Source: Rhodospirillales bacterium (lineage in GTDB: Bacteria > Pseudomonadota > Alphaproteobacteria > Rhodospirillales > UBA2165). From it: a DNA stretch of 64,000 nucleotides. Shown here piece by piece: positions 53,708-62,923 of this stretch (position 1 is the stretch's first letter; the number at the start of each line of letters is the position of its first letter). Under the pieces are notes generated by a model that worked only from the letters and a program-made list of their open reading frames with translations, was not told the DNA's origin and searched no databases. The stretch covers positions 62,001 through 126,000 of the forward strand of contig JAJDXO010000011.1 of NCBI GenBank assembly GCA_022823235.1. Reading direction: 5' to 3'. The translations under genes and the position numbers were made by a program.

Positions 53708-55657
53708 TCAGTCGCCGACCGCGACGCCTTCGCCGCGGGGGTCCGCCCCCCCGAGGAGGCCGTTTTCGGTGATCTGAATGGCGTGAAGCCCGCTCACCAT
53801 GTTGAGGATCCGGACTTTGTGCCCCAATCCTTCCAGAACGGGTTGAAGCGCCGCCACCGGCGTATCCGCCTCCAGGTCGGTCGGGCCATTTCGATTAACG
53901 TAGTGGGGGGCATCGATTGCCGCCTGGGGGTTCAGTTTCCAATCCAGTACCCCGATGATGGTCTTGGCAACATATCCGACAATACTGCTGCCCCCAGGGG
54001 TCCCGACCGCCAGGACAGGTTTGCCGCCGGCATCGAGCACCAGGGTTGGGCTCATGGACGACCTCGGCCGCTTGTTCGCGGCGGCCGCGTTGGCAATGGG
54101 TCGGCCATTGCGGATCGGGCTGAAACTGAAATCCGTGAGCTGGCTGTTGAGCACGAAGCCCCGGACCATCAACCGCGATCCAAACGCGTTCTTGATCGAA
54201 GATGTCAGCGACACCACATTGCCGTCACCGTCCACGATGCTGACATGCGTCGTGGACAGGCCGCGGTCGTCGGGTGACGGCGCATGGCGCCGCGCCGCCT
54301 GCCCGGCGAAGCTGCCGGGTTCGGCCTTTTCCATCGCCATCGCGCGGCTGATCAACTTGGCGCGCATCGCCAAGTAGCCGGGGTCGATCATCCGTCCGAC
54401 CGGAACGCGCACCGCGTCCGGATCGGCGAGGTATTGTCCCCGGTCGGCGAAGGCCAGCCGGCTCGCCTCGGCGATGAGATGGACGGCCTCGGCTGATCCC
54501 GGCTTCATGGCAGCCAGGTCGAATCCCTGCAAGGTGCCTAGTATCTGCAGGGTCGTCACACCGCCCGATGCCGGGGGCGCCGCGCCGCAGACCACCCATT
54601 GACGATAGAGGGAGCAGACCGGCTCGCGCTTTTTCGCCCGGTAGGTTTGAAGATCGTCAGCGGTGATCCTCCCGGGATTGGGCGAGGCGCCCCTTGCCGC
54701 GGCGACAATGTCTTCGGCGATGGGGCCGATGTAGAACGCGTCCGGTCCAAAGTCCGCGATCACCTTGAACGTCGACGCCAAGGGCCGATTGATCAGGCGG
54801 GTGCCGACGGATTTCGCGTCTCCGGCGGCGTCAAAGAAGTAACTTCTCGCGGTGTCGAATTTCTTCAGATGTCGATCGCGGGACACCAAGCCGTGCAGAC
54901 GGGGCGATATCTCAAATCCCTCGTCAGCCAGTTCGATGGCCGAATCGAACAGCCGCCGCCACGGAAGCCTGCCGTGATCCTTGTGCGCGGCTTCAAGCAT
55001 CCGGAGCAGTCCCGGGACGCCGACCGACAGGCCGCCGGGAACCGCGTCATGAAATTGGCGCGGGCTGCCGTCGGAATTGAGAAACATGTCGGGGGTTGCC
55101 GCCGCCGGGGCCGTTTCCCGACCGTCATAGGTCTCGATGGATAGAGACTTGGCCGAGTAGTGAACCAGAAAACCGCCGCCGCCAATGCCGGAAGCCTGAG
55201 GCTCCACCACATTGAGCACCATCTGAACGGCGATCGCCGCATCGATTGCCGAGCCTCCCGCCCGCAATATCTCGAGACCGGCCTGGGCCGCCAACGGATT
55301 TGCCGCCGCCACCATGTGCTTGGCTGCCCGGACGGCGGGACGCGGGGCGGGTTCCGCCGCGGCGACGGCCGGGGGGACCGGAGAGGGCGTCGCAGCTTCG
55401 GGTGCGGCGTGCGCCTCCGTGGCGGTCTGTGGCGCGGTTTCGGCGGTGGTCTTCGGTGCGGGCTCCGCGGCGGTCTGCGGTGCGGGCTCGGCGGCGGTCT
55501 GCGGCGCGGTTTCGGCGGTGGTCTGCGGTGCGGGCTCGGCGGTGGTCTGCGGCGCGGTTCCGGCTTCAGGCGGTGGCGTGGGGACGCAGCCCGCCAAGGC
55601 CAGGCCAAATCCGAACAGCAGCAGTTTGCGCCGGCCGGCGCCCGTCAATCGCCGCAT
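53708..55657 (-). CDS. ggt: Gamma-glutamyltranspeptidase, lipoprotein form
   Basis: A 649-residue Ntn hydrolase. It has a lipobox (LALAGC), so it should be anchored as a lipoprotein, then a low-complexity linker (about 25-80) of six or so eight-residue units like APQTTAEP, and then the GGT domain. The autoprocessing nucleophile is Thr469 in STTHVS; SGIGGGGF and the C-terminal TPGGSSI segment are family blocks. It hydrolyses or transfers the gamma-glutamyl group of glutathione and related peptides. ATG at 55657 has GGGAGG ten bases upstream, lying inside a tandem repeat. Confidence 0.92.
   Translation of the reverse strand: MRRLTGAGRRKLLLFGFGLALAGCVPTPPPEAGTAPQTTAEPAPQTTAETAPQTAAEPAPQTAAEPAPKTTAETAPQTATEAHAAPEAATPSPVPPAVAAAEPAPRPAVRAAKHMVAAANPLAAQAGLEILRAGGSAIDAAIAVQMVLNVVEPQASGIGGGGFLVHYSAKSLSIETYDGRETAPAAATPDMFLNSDGSPRQFHDAVPGGLSVGVPGLLRMLEAAHKDHGRLPWRRLFDSAIELADEGFEISPRLHGLVSRDRHLKKFDTARSYFFDAAGDAKSVGTRLINRPLASTFKVIADFGPDAFYIGPIAEDIVAAARGASPNPGRITADDLQTYRAKKREPVCSLYRQWVVCGAAPPASGGVTTLQILGTLQGFDLAAMKPGSAEAVHLIAEASRLAFADRGQYLADPDAVRVPVGRMIDPGYLAMRAKLISRAMAMEKAEPGSFAGQAARRHAPSPDDRGLSTTHVSIVDGDGNVVSLTSSIKNAFGSRLMVRGFVLNSQLTDFSFSPIRNGRPIANAAAANKRPRSSMSPTLVLDAGGKPVLAVGTPGGSSIVGYVAKTIIGVLDWKLNPQAAIDAPHYVNRNGPTDLEADTPVAALQPVLEGLGHKVRILNMVSGLHAIQITENGLLGGADPRGEGVAVGD
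55425..55566 (-). repeat. In-frame 24-bp tandem repeats in the ggt linker
   Basis: About six degenerate 24-base units encode the eight-residue pattern PQT(T/A)AE(P/T)A. The repeats preserve the reading frame. They form a flexible spacer between the lipid anchor and the enzyme and could vary in copy number. Confidence 0.75.
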
Positions 55658-55664
55658 TTTCAAA

Positions 55665-55742
55665 TTTCCTCCCGCAGGAAATTACCCGGGTTTCCTCCCG
55701 CCGGATAATACCCAGGTTCCCGCCCGCCGGATAATACCCGAG
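55665..55742. repeat. Three 26-bp tandem repeats in the ggt leader
   Basis: Units at 55665-55690, 55691-55716 and 55717-55742 share the pattern (T)TTCCTCCCGCCGGATAATA followed by CCCAGG, with a few changes. On the minus strand each unit carries GGGAGGAAA, a ribosome-site-like string, and GGTATTATCC. The unit nearest the gene supplies the actual ribosome binding site of ggt. Confidence 0.85.
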
Positions 55743-55863
55743 AGCACCGGATTCGCAATGCGCACGGCCCCGGAAGCGCAGGGCAATCCCTAGACCGTGA
55801 CGCGGCCCGCCCGGTGTGGTATTAAACCATTTCTTTGCAGTGCAAAAACTCTGGAGGACGAGG

Positions 55864-56685
55864 GTGAGCACGTCCAACGGCACCAATCGGCGGGTCACCA
55901 TACCCGATATCATATCCCGCAAGGGCGGTGAGCCGATCGTCTGCCTGACCGCATATTCGACGCCCATGGCCAAGCTGCTGGATCCTCACGTGGATCTGCT
56001 GCTGGTCGGCGATTCCATGGGCATGGCGCTCTATGGCATGGACAGCACGTTGGCGGTTACCCTTGATATGGCGATCGCCCACGGCGCGGCGGTGGTCCGC
56101 GGCAGCAAGCGTGCCTGCGTCATCGTCGATATGCCGTTCGGCACCTACGAGGAATCGCCGCCGGCGGCGTTCCGGAATTGCACCCGGGTGATGGCCGAAA
56201 CCGGCTGTGCCGGCATCAAGATCGAAGGCGGCGCCGAAATGGCGCCGACGGTAGGGTTTCTCGTTGAACGGGGCATTCCCGTCATGGGGCACGTTGGCTT
56301 GATGCCCCAATCGGTTCACGCCGCCGGAGGATTTAGATCGCAAGGCCGGGATGAAGAAACGGCCAACAAAATCGTGGCCGATGCCAAGGCAATTTCAGAG
56401 GCCGGTGCGTTTTCCATCGTCATCGAGGGTGTCGTCGAGCATCTCGGCAGGACCATCACCGAATCCATCCCGACGGTCACCATCGGAATTGGCGCCTCCG
56501 CCACATGCGACGGCCAGGTGCTGGTCACCGAGGATGCGGTTGGCATGTTCAACGATTTCACCCCCAAGTTCGTGAAGCGCTTTGCCGAGGTGGGGGACGT
56601 GATCGGTCAAGCCGCCGCTGACTATGCGGCCGAGGTCAAGGCCCGCTCGTTCCCGGCCGACGAGCATACCTACGGCAAGAAATAG
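55864..56685 (+). CDS. panB: 3-methyl-2-oxobutanoate hydroxymethyltransferase
   Basis: A 273-residue TIM-barrel enzyme that adds a hydroxymethyl group to ketoisovalerate in pantothenate synthesis. Blocks: [29 protein letters not shown] (metal-binding Asp), [35 protein letters not shown] and ITIGIGAS-like near the end. GTG at 55864 is the start, with GGAGG six bases upstream. panC follows after 17 bases. Confidence 0.96.
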   Translation: MSTSNGTNRRVTIPDIISRKGGEPIVCLTAYSTPMAKLLDPHVDLLLVGDSMGMALYGMDSTLAVTLDMAIAHGAAVVRGSKRACVIVDMPFGTYEESPPAAFRNCTRVMAETGCAGIKIEGGAEMAPTVGFLVERGIPVMGHVGLMPQSVHAAGGFRSQGRDEETANKIVADAKAISEAGAFSIVIEGVVEHLGRTITESIPTVTIGIGASATCDGQVLVTEDAVGMFNDFTPKFVKRFAEVGDVIGQAAADYAAEVKARSFPADEHTYGKK

Positions 56686-56702
56686 GCGCTGGAACCCCCT
56701 CG

Positions 56703-57542
56703 ATGCGGATCGTCAGGACGGTTCAGGAACTCCGTCGGGAGGTCTCGGATTGGCGGCGCTCCGGCTTTTCCGTCGGATTGGTTCCGACCATGGGGGCCTT
56801 GCACGCCGGTCATTTTTCCCTAGTGGAGCGGGCAATCACGGAAACGGACCGCACCTGCGTCACCTTATTCGTCAATCCCAAGCAGTTTGGGCCTAACGAG
56901 GATTTCGAGGTTTATCCGCGGGACGAGGAAGCGGATGCGGAAGCGCTGCAAGACCGGGGGGCCAACCTCCTGTTCGCGCCGGGCATCGATGAAATGTACC
57001 CGGAAGGCAGCGCGACGAGCGTCTCGGTCGCTGGCCTCGGCGATATCCTGGAAGGCGAGTTTCGGCCCGGATTTTTCGCCGGAGTTGCGACGGTGGTCTC
57101 CAAGCTCCTCATTCAGTCGATGCCGCACCGGGCGTACTTCGGCGAAAAGGACTATCAGCAACTGTGCGTGATCCGGCGAATGAGCGCGGACCTTAATTTG
57201 CCCGTCGACATCGTCGGCTGTCCCATCGTTCGCGAGCCGGATGGTCTCGCGCTGTCATCACGGAACGCCTACCTCTCCGAAGAGGAGCGGGCCATTGCGC
57301 CGCGGCTGCAGGCGGCGCTGAAGTATGTCGCCGATGTGGCGGGGTCGAAGGGCGACCACATGGACGCGGCACGGGGCGCGGCGGCGGAATTGGTCGAAGC
57401 GGGCTTCGCCTCGGTCGACTATCTCACCGTCCGGGACGCATCCTCGCTCGAACGGACCGACGACCCGTCGGCAAATTTGCGCGTACTCGCGGCGGCGTGG
57501 CTCGGCAAGACCCGGCTGATAGACAACGTGGCAGTCGGTTGA
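56703..57542 (+). CDS. panC: Pantothenate synthetase
   Basis: A 279-residue ligase that joins pantoate and beta-alanine with ATP. The HIGH-like motif lies in VPTMGALHAGHFSLV, the ATP site in FGEKDYQQL and the KMSKS-like region in LSSRNAYLSEEER. It completes the panBC operon. Length is standard. Confidence 0.97.
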   Translation: MRIVRTVQELRREVSDWRRSGFSVGLVPTMGALHAGHFSLVERAITETDRTCVTLFVNPKQFGPNEDFEVYPRDEEADAEALQDRGANLLFAPGIDEMYPEGSATSVSVAGLGDILEGEFRPGFFAGVATVVSKLLIQSMPHRAYFGEKDYQQLCVIRRMSADLNLPVDIVGCPIVREPDGLALSSRNAYLSEEERAIAPRLQAALKYVADVAGSKGDHMDAARGAAAELVEAGFASVDYLTVRDASSLERTDDPSANLRVLAAAWLGKTRLIDNVAVG

Positions 57543-57602
57543 GCATTTTCGGTTTTGATGCCGCCCAAGCGGACGTCACCGCATGTCGTACGCCGTGCCG
57601 GG

Positions 57603-58499
57603 TCACGATCGCTTGGTCGGCATCAAAACGCAGCCGAGAGCGACACACACCAGGATCAGCGCCACCGCTTCGCGCCAACCGACCGCCTCCCCCAGAACGA
57701 CGCTGCCGCTGGCGACTCCGATGACCGGGATCAGCAGGGTCGAAACGCTGGAAACCGTGACCGGGGCGGAGGCGACGATTTTGAACCAGACGAACCAGCA
57801 GAAAACGATCGGTACGACGAGGATATAGATCATCGTCCAGACGGCGGTCGTCGAGACCGGCTCCCAATGGGGCGACTCGATGACGAGGGCGATGATGGTC
57901 ATCGGGAGGCCGCCGATCAGCAGTTGCCAGCCGGCGAGGGAAACCGGCGGGAGCTGCCAGTCCACCCGCTTCTGGACCACCGTCCCGGCGCCCCAGGAAA
58001 GGGCGGAGCCGAGCATCAATAGGGTGCCGAGGGGGGACGCGGCGAAGACACCGAGATCGCCGCCCAGCAGAACCGCGATCCCGACGATGCCGAAGGCCAG
58101 GCCGATATAGCGCTGAAGGCTCGGCCGTTCAGCCGTGAACAATATTCCGATCAGAACCGCCCACAACGGCATCGTGTAGGCGAGGATCGATGCGTGGCCG
58201 GAATTGACCAGTAACAGGCCAAAAGCGCTGAAGATGTGCCAGCCGGTGATATTGAGCGCCGAGGCGAGCAGCAGCGGACCCCACTGCCCGCGTGGACGGG
58301 TCAGTTCTTCCTTCATGAGATAGCCGAGGCCGAACAGGAAGACGGCTGCGGTGGGGGCAATCAGTCCACGAAAAGTCCAAGGCGGAATTTCGCTCAGCGC
58401 GATCTTGAGGATCGGCCATGATGTGCCCCAAATGATGGTCAGCGCCGCCAGGTAGGCGAAGCCCGAGGCGGGGAGGGTGTCCTGTCGGGTCGGGCTCAT
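57603..58499 (-). CDS. EamA/DMT-superfamily transporter
   Basis: A 298-residue ten-helix membrane protein with two EamA repeats (AALTIIWGTSWPILKIALSEIPP in the first, SALSWGAGTVVQKR and LGEAVGWREAVALILV in the second). Probably a metabolite exporter of unknown substrate. I prefer ATG at 58499, which puts about ten residues before the first helix; an in-frame start at 58577 remains possible. Not closely similar to the EamA protein at 32.8-33.8 kb. Confidence 0.83.
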   Translation of the reverse strand: MSPTRQDTLPASGFAYLAALTIIWGTSWPILKIALSEIPPWTFRGLIAPTAAVFLFGLGYLMKEELTRPRGQWGPLLLASALNITGWHIFSAFGLLLVNSGHASILAYTMPLWAVLIGILFTAERPSLQRYIGLAFGIVGIAVLLGGDLGVFAASPLGTLLMLGSALSWGAGTVVQKRVDWQLPPVSLAGWQLLIGGLPMTIIALVIESPHWEPVSTTAVWTMIYILVVPIVFCWFVWFKIVASAPVTVSSVSTLLIPVIGVASGSVVLGEAVGWREAVALILVCVALGCVLMPTKRS

Positions 58500-58607
58500 C
58501 GGCAACAGGCGGCCATAGCCAGTGCCCGCCGCGACCGCTTGTTCCGGCGTTGCGGGCCTCGTCCGATGCCCAGACATCGCACGTCGGCCCGCGCCTGCCC
58601 GGCTAAC

Positions 58608-58653
58608 CGATGAGCGTCATCAAATTGATCCAATTTGGCCAGAAACTGCTCTA
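58608..58653 (-). repeat. Dispersed repeat family 2, copy B
   Basis: An inverted copy of the unit at 53613. On this strand it starts with TAGAGCAGTTTCTGGCC and continues with the same near-palindromic centre. Its TAG is the stop codon of the OmpA-like lipoprotein gene. Confidence 0.8.
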
Positions 58654-59241
58654 GTTGACGTAGAGGTGGACTTCGTTGGTGGTCGCCTGCGCCGAGGTCC
58701 GAGCCGAAATCTCGACCCGTTGGGGGGGAATGCCCATGCCTTGCAACGACCTGAGGACGTTCTCGGCGCTGCGGCGGACTCGATCGGAATTCAGCGCCTG
58801 ACGGGCCTTGCCGCCGGACGCCGGCGCAACGGCGACTAGTTCAAAGGTTGCGTTGGGGCGGCGTTTCAATACGCGGCTGACCGCGTTGTAGAGGGGCTGT
58901 TCGTAGGCGATGTTTTCACGATCAAAGCGGATAATCACCAGCGGCTTTCGGCCGGCGAAGGTGCCGCTGCTCGTTCCGGGGGTTACGCCCGGCGCCTCGA
59001 TATTCGTGGTTCCCGGCTGGGGCGGGGTCGGCGCGGTTACCTGTGGCGCAGGTGCCGGCTCAGGTGCCGGTGCCGGTGCGCTTGGGGCTTGCGCGGGCGT
59101 TTGAGCCTGTTGGGTCGGCTGACCTCCTCCGGCGGGGTCTTCGCCGGTTAGCGATGGCCAGAGGGTGTCCAAAGCAAATGAACATCCCCCGAGAAATAGG
59201 GCCGCACCAACAATAATCGGCCGAATCGTCTTTGAATCCAT
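58651..59241 (-). CDS. OmpA-like lipoprotein
   Basis: A 196-residue lipoprotein. The signal ends in the lipobox FLGGC, followed by a Pro/Ala/Gln-rich linker (about 35-85) and an OmpA-C-like domain (about 95-196: VIIRFDRENIAYEQPLYNAV, a strand-helix unit, then ALNSDRVRRSAENVLRSL and EISARTSA). The typical peptidoglycan-binding NxxLSxxR motif is degenerate (LNSDRVRRSAE). It may tether or sense the cell wall. ATG at 59241 starts the signal peptide. Confidence 0.75.
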   Translation of the reverse strand: MDSKTIRPIIVGAALFLGGCSFALDTLWPSLTGEDPAGGGQPTQQAQTPAQAPSAPAPAPEPAPAPQVTAPTPPQPGTTNIEAPGVTPGTSSGTFAGRKPLVIIRFDRENIAYEQPLYNAVSRVLKRRPNATFELVAVAPASGGKARQALNSDRVRRSAENVLRSLQGMGIPPQRVEISARTSAQATTNEVHLYVN

Positions 59242-59511
59242 CGCGCCATGTACCTTGGTGGTGATCAAAAATACGGATAAATCAACAGATTGGACACAGG
59301 AATTACCTGTCCCCATATATTTTTCAAGAGTCTACTCAGTGCCCGATTCAGCCGCAAGCGTCGAACCGAACCCCTCGATAACGCCTGAATGGCGGCGCCC
59401 GAGACAGGTCAAGGCGGACTCGTTGGAGACTTGCAGTGGCGCGCCGATTTCAATAGTGTCCGGCTCCCGTCGGCGGCGCCTGATGCCGCTTGACGCCGCA
59501 TGACGTCCATG

Positions 59512-59588
<77 letters not shown>

Positions 59589-59594
59589 TTCCGT

Positions 59595-60623
59595 CTAATC
59601 TTTGTCCGAGACGCCGGCTTCGGCGAACGTCGACATGCCGGTATGGCAGGCCACGGCGGCTTTCAGCACATTGAGGGCGAGGGCGGCGCCCGAGGCCTCG
59701 CCCAAACGCATTCCCAGATTTACCAGTGGTTTCTGTCCCAGGTAATCCAATAGCAGGGTGTGTCCGGGCTCCGCCGAGACATGTCCGGTCAGGCAATGGT
59801 CCAGGACGGTCGAGTTGACGGCGTGGAGCGCCGCGGCTGCTGCTGCCGTCACATACCCGTCCAAGACCACCGGCACACGATGAAGGCGGGCCGCGAGTAT
59901 CGCGCCCGCCAACGCCGCCAGTTCCCGGCCGCCCAAGTGGCGCAGAATTTCAAGCCCATCGGTCATGGCGGCCCGGTGCCGTTCGACGCTTTCGGCGACA
60001 ACGCCGATTTTCCTGTCCAGCGCGGCATCGGCGACCCCGGTTCCGGGGCCTACCCAATCGGCCGCGGCCCGGCCGCATGCCGCGTGCACAATGGCGGCCG
60101 CCGAGGTGGTATTCCCGATTCCCATCTCGCCGAGCGCCACCGCATCCCACTTGGGGTCGACGGCTTCCATCCCCGTGCCGAAGGCGTTGACGCACTCCCT
60201 TTCGCTCATCGCGGGCCGCTGGGAAAAGTCTTCGGTCGGCCGGTCAAGATCCATATCGATGACCGAAAGATCGGCCCCCGCGACATCCGACAGTTGGTTG
60301 ATCGCGGCGCCGCCGGCGGCGAAGTTCGCCACCATCTGAACCGTCACCTCGCTCGGAAACGCCGAAACGCCCTGAGCCGTCACCCCATGATTGCCGGCGA
60401 ACACCAGCACGCCGGGCCGGTCCAGCGTGGGCGGGTGCCGGCCCTGCCAGCCGCTGAGCCACGAGGCGATGTCCTCCAATCGGCCGAGCGAGCCGGGTGG
60501 TTTGGTCAATTGGGGTTCTCGCGCCGCCGCCGCCGCTTGCGCCGTCAAATCCACGGTGGGCAGACGGGTCAGAAGGGATCTGATGTCGTCGAAATTCCGG
60601 GGACGGGAGAAAGGCGGGGTCAT
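59595..60623 (-). CDS. cobT: Nicotinate-nucleotide:dimethylbenzimidazole phosphoribosyltransferase
   Basis: A 342-residue CobT that activates the lower ligand (dimethylbenzimidazole) of cobalamin. Blocks: LTKPPGSLGRLEDIA, FAGNHGVTAQGVSAFP, MGIGNTTSAAAI and the catalytic Glu in the final GMRLGEASGAAL. ATG at 60623 begins the conserved region; upstream in-frame sequence is not family-like. It is divergent from cobS, and ends seven bases from the tRNA-Arg. Confidence 0.96.
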   Translation of the reverse strand: MTPPFSRPRNFDDIRSLLTRLPTVDLTAQAAAAAREPQLTKPPGSLGRLEDIASWLSGWQGRHPPTLDRPGVLVFAGNHGVTAQGVSAFPSEVTVQMVANFAAGGAAINQLSDVAGADLSVIDMDLDRPTEDFSQRPAMSERECVNAFGTGMEAVDPKWDAVALGEMGIGNTTSAAAIVHAACGRAAADWVGPGTGVADAALDRKIGVVAESVERHRAAMTDGLEILRHLGGRELAALAGAILAARLHRVPVVLDGYVTAAAAAALHAVNSTVLDHCLTGHVSAEPGHTLLLDYLGQKPLVNLGMRLGEASGAALALNVLKAAVACHTGMSTFAEAGVSDKD

Positions 60624-60715
60624 GGTGTCTTGATGTCGGGTGGGGAAATATCGGGCGGCACTATATACTGGGCGGATGAGATCGCGCACGCCACATATTG
60701 GACCCCCGGTGTTCC

Positions 60716-61519
60716 ATGCCGGCTGACGAGCAGACCCCTTACGATTCAGGCAAGCCGGGGCCGCTCCGGGAATGGCTGGACGACTTGCGCGTCGCGGCTG
60801 GTCTCCTGAGCGCCATTCCCATCCCTTTGCCGCCGCGGGACCGGGTCGAGATCGCGCGGTCGGCCCGGCTTTTCTCGCTCATCGGCCTGATCATCGGCCT
60901 AGCCGGCGCCGTGGTCTTGGCGCTGATGAATTGGATCGGCCTGCCGGCGGCGGTGGCCGTGCCGGTTGCCCTTGGGTCCATGGTATTGGTGACCGGCGGC
61001 CTGCATGAGGACGGGTTGGCGGACCTCTGCGACGGTTTCGGCGGAGGCCACACTAAGGAAGATATTCTCCGCATCATGCGGGATAGCAGAATCGGCACGT
61101 ACGGTGTGCTGGGCCTAATCTTCGTCATCGGCATAAAGTGGGCATCGTTGGCGGTGGTCGCCGAGACCTCCCTGAGCGCGGCGGTCTGGGCGGTCATCGG
61201 CGCGGCGGCGCTGTCACGCGGCCTCTTGCCGCCGATAATGCATCATGTTCCCCATGCCCGCGAAGACGGTCTGAGCGTCGCCGCCGGGCAGCCCGGCTTC
61301 GGACACGCCATGACGGCATTGGGGTTTGGCGTCTTGGTGGTCTTGGTGGCTTTCGGTTTTTGGTTCGGCCTGTTGGTCACCATCGTTTCACTGGCTGTGG
61401 TGATTGGACTGATTGCCTGGACAAGCCGCTGGCTGGGCGGGCAGACCGGCGACGTGCTCGGCGCGTCTCAGCAGGCCGCCGAGACCGTCATCTTTGTCCT
61501 GGCGGCGGCGGCTCTCTGA
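60716..61519 (+). CDS. cobS: Adenosylcobinamide-GDP ribazoletransferase (cobalamin synthase)
   Basis: A 267-residue polytopic membrane enzyme that joins adenosylcobinamide-GDP and alpha-ribazole. The signature HEDGLADLCDGFGGG (metal-binding acidic residues) lies near residue 100, followed by RIMRDSRIGTYG and six or so hydrophobic helices. ATG at 60716. The stop overlaps the start of the next gene (TGATG), so the two are coupled. Confidence 0.95.
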   Translation: MPADEQTPYDSGKPGPLREWLDDLRVAAGLLSAIPIPLPPRDRVEIARSARLFSLIGLIIGLAGAVVLALMNWIGLPAAVAVPVALGSMVLVTGGLHEDGLADLCDGFGGGHTKEDILRIMRDSRIGTYGVLGLIFVIGIKWASLAVVAETSLSAAVWAVIGAAALSRGLLPPIMHHVPHAREDGLSVAAGQPGFGHAMTALGFGVLVVLVAFGFWFGLLVTIVSLAVVIGLIAWTSRWLGGQTGDVLGASQQAAETVIFVLAAAAL

Positions 61520-62136
61520 TGGGCAGCCGTACGTGGTGGTGGATTCGGCATGCGCCCGTGACCGGAGACGCGCGGCTGTGCATCAACGGCCGGAACGATC
61601 CCGAGTGCGATCTATCGAATGAGGAAACAATCGTGGCTTGCGCCCGCTGCCTTCCGGAGGACGCCACGTGGGTCGCCACCGGGCTGAGCCGGACCGAGCA
61701 GACCGCGTCGGCGCTCCGGGCGGCCAAGGACCGCCCGGCGCGGCTGGAAACGGTTCCCGCCTTGATGGAACAGGATTTCGGTGAGTGGGAGGGGCGGCGC
61801 TGGAGCGATCTTGCCAGACAGGAAGGCTTCGAATTCTGGAACGATCCCATTGGCACCGCGCCGCCAGGCGGTGAGAGCTACGCCGAAATGACGAAACGGG
61901 TTGCGGGCGCAATTGCCGATGTGGGAAATCAATTCCCCGACGGCGATTTAATTCTCGTGGCCCATGCCGGGCCCATCCGGGCCGCGTTGGTCATCGCCAA
62001 GCCGGTTACCCTCGGCGAATCGCTCGCCTTGGAGGTGGATCCTCTGTCAATCACGCGGATCCGAGAAACGGGCGATACGGATGGCTGGCAAGTCGTCGGA
62101 ATCAACGAAGCTCCGGGCGTTCTGGTCTCCGCCTGA
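61519..62136 (+). CDS. cobC: Histidine phosphatase, probable alpha-ribazole phosphatase
   Basis: A 205-residue branch-1 histidine phosphatase. The phospho-acceptor His lies in WIRHAPV, an RHA variant of the usual RHG, and the second active-site His in LVAHAGPIRAAL. Location between cobS and the cobalamin riboswitch argues for CobC, which removes the phosphate of alpha-ribazole-5-phosphate; a generic phosphatase is possible. It is translationally coupled to cobS. Confidence 0.82.
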   Translation: MGSRTWWWIRHAPVTGDARLCINGRNDPECDLSNEETIVACARCLPEDATWVATGLSRTEQTASALRAAKDRPARLETVPALMEQDFGEWEGRRWSDLARQEGFEFWNDPIGTAPPGGESYAEMTKRVAGAIADVGNQFPDGDLILVAHAGPIRAALVIAKPVTLGESLALEVDPLSITRIRETGDTDGWQVVGINEAPGVLVSA

Positions 62137-62164
62137 ACTCTTTGCGCCGGCCGAATCCGCGTGA

Positions 62165-62335
62165 TAGCGTCTCAAAATCCCGCCGGGACAGGGAAGCCGG
62201 TGCAATTCCGGCGCTGCCCCCGCAACTGTGACGTGCTTGGTCCACACCCATCGGCGTTTTGCCGATGAGCCACTGGCATCGGCCGGGAAGGCGTTTGGAC
62301 CAAATAGCACCAGCCAGGAGACCTCCCCGGCGCGG
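62165..62335 (+). promoter_or_regulatory. Cobalamin riboswitch
   Basis: The conserved core is present in order: GGGAAGCCGGTGCAATTCCG, CTGCCCCCGCAACTGTGA (B12 box), a variable hairpin CATCGGC/GCCGATG at 62249-62267, GCCACTGG, CGGGAAGGC and CCAGGAGACC. It lies between cobC and cobP, so it should turn off cobP, cobW and cobN when adenosylcobalamin is plentiful. The ends are approximate. The ribosome site of cobP is some 30 bases downstream, so control of translation is plausible. Confidence 0.95.
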
Positions 62336-62372
62336 CGGACACGGACCATCCCCTCGGGTGGAGGAGGACTGC

Positions 62373-62912
62373 ATGCCGGAAACTCCCGGCTCAAACGGAT
62401 TAGAGGGCACGACGTTGGTGCTTGGCGGCGCCAAGTCGGGCAAGAGCTTGTACGCCGAGAGCCTGATCGAAGCCGCGGGCGGCGGTATCTATTTGGCGAC
62501 CGCGACGGCCGGCGATGAAGAAATGCGCCGCAAGATCGCCGCGCACCGCGATCGACGAGGCGACGGTTGGGAGACGATCGAGGAACCGTTGGATGTTGCA
62601 GCCGCCCTGGCCCGGCTGGCGGGCGATGGACGGCAACAGCCCGTTCTGCTCGATTGCCTGACCCTTTGGCTATCCAACCTGATGCACGCTGGGAGCGACA
62701 TTGACCGGTCGACCAATGAGCTCGAAACGGCGCTTCGCGCAGCGCCGTTTCCGGTGGTGACCGTAAGCAACGAAGTTGGCGGCGGGATCATCCCCGACAC
62801 CGAACTCGGCCGGACATTCATGAATCGCGCCGGCATTCTCAACCAACGCATCGCCCAAGCTTCGGATCATGTAATCCTGGTGACGGCGGGCATTCCGCAA
62901 GCACTGAAATAG
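62373..62912 (+). CDS. cobP: Adenosylcobinamide kinase / guanylyltransferase
   Basis: A 179-residue CobP/CobU that phosphorylates adenosylcobinamide and transfers GMP. The P-loop LGGAKSGKSLYAESL is at residues 17-31, GDGWETIEEPLD holds the guanylylated His region in other members, and VSNEVGGGIIPDTELGRTFMN is a family block. GGAGGAGGA lies six bases before the ATG. First gene downstream of the riboswitch, 11 bases before cobW. Confidence 0.94.
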   Translation: MPETPGSNGLEGTTLVLGGAKSGKSLYAESLIEAAGGGIYLATATAGDEEMRRKIAAHRDRRGDGWETIEEPLDVAAALARLAGDGRQQPVLLDCLTLWLSNLMHAGSDIDRSTNELETALRAAPFPVVTVSNEVGGGIIPDTELGRTFMNRAGILNQRIAQASDHVILVTAGIPQALK

Positions 62913-62923
62913 GCTGGAAGAAG

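Noticed and set aside
55665..55742. CRISPR array
   Set aside because: The three 26-bp units are directly adjacent with no spacers and no cas genes are in the window.
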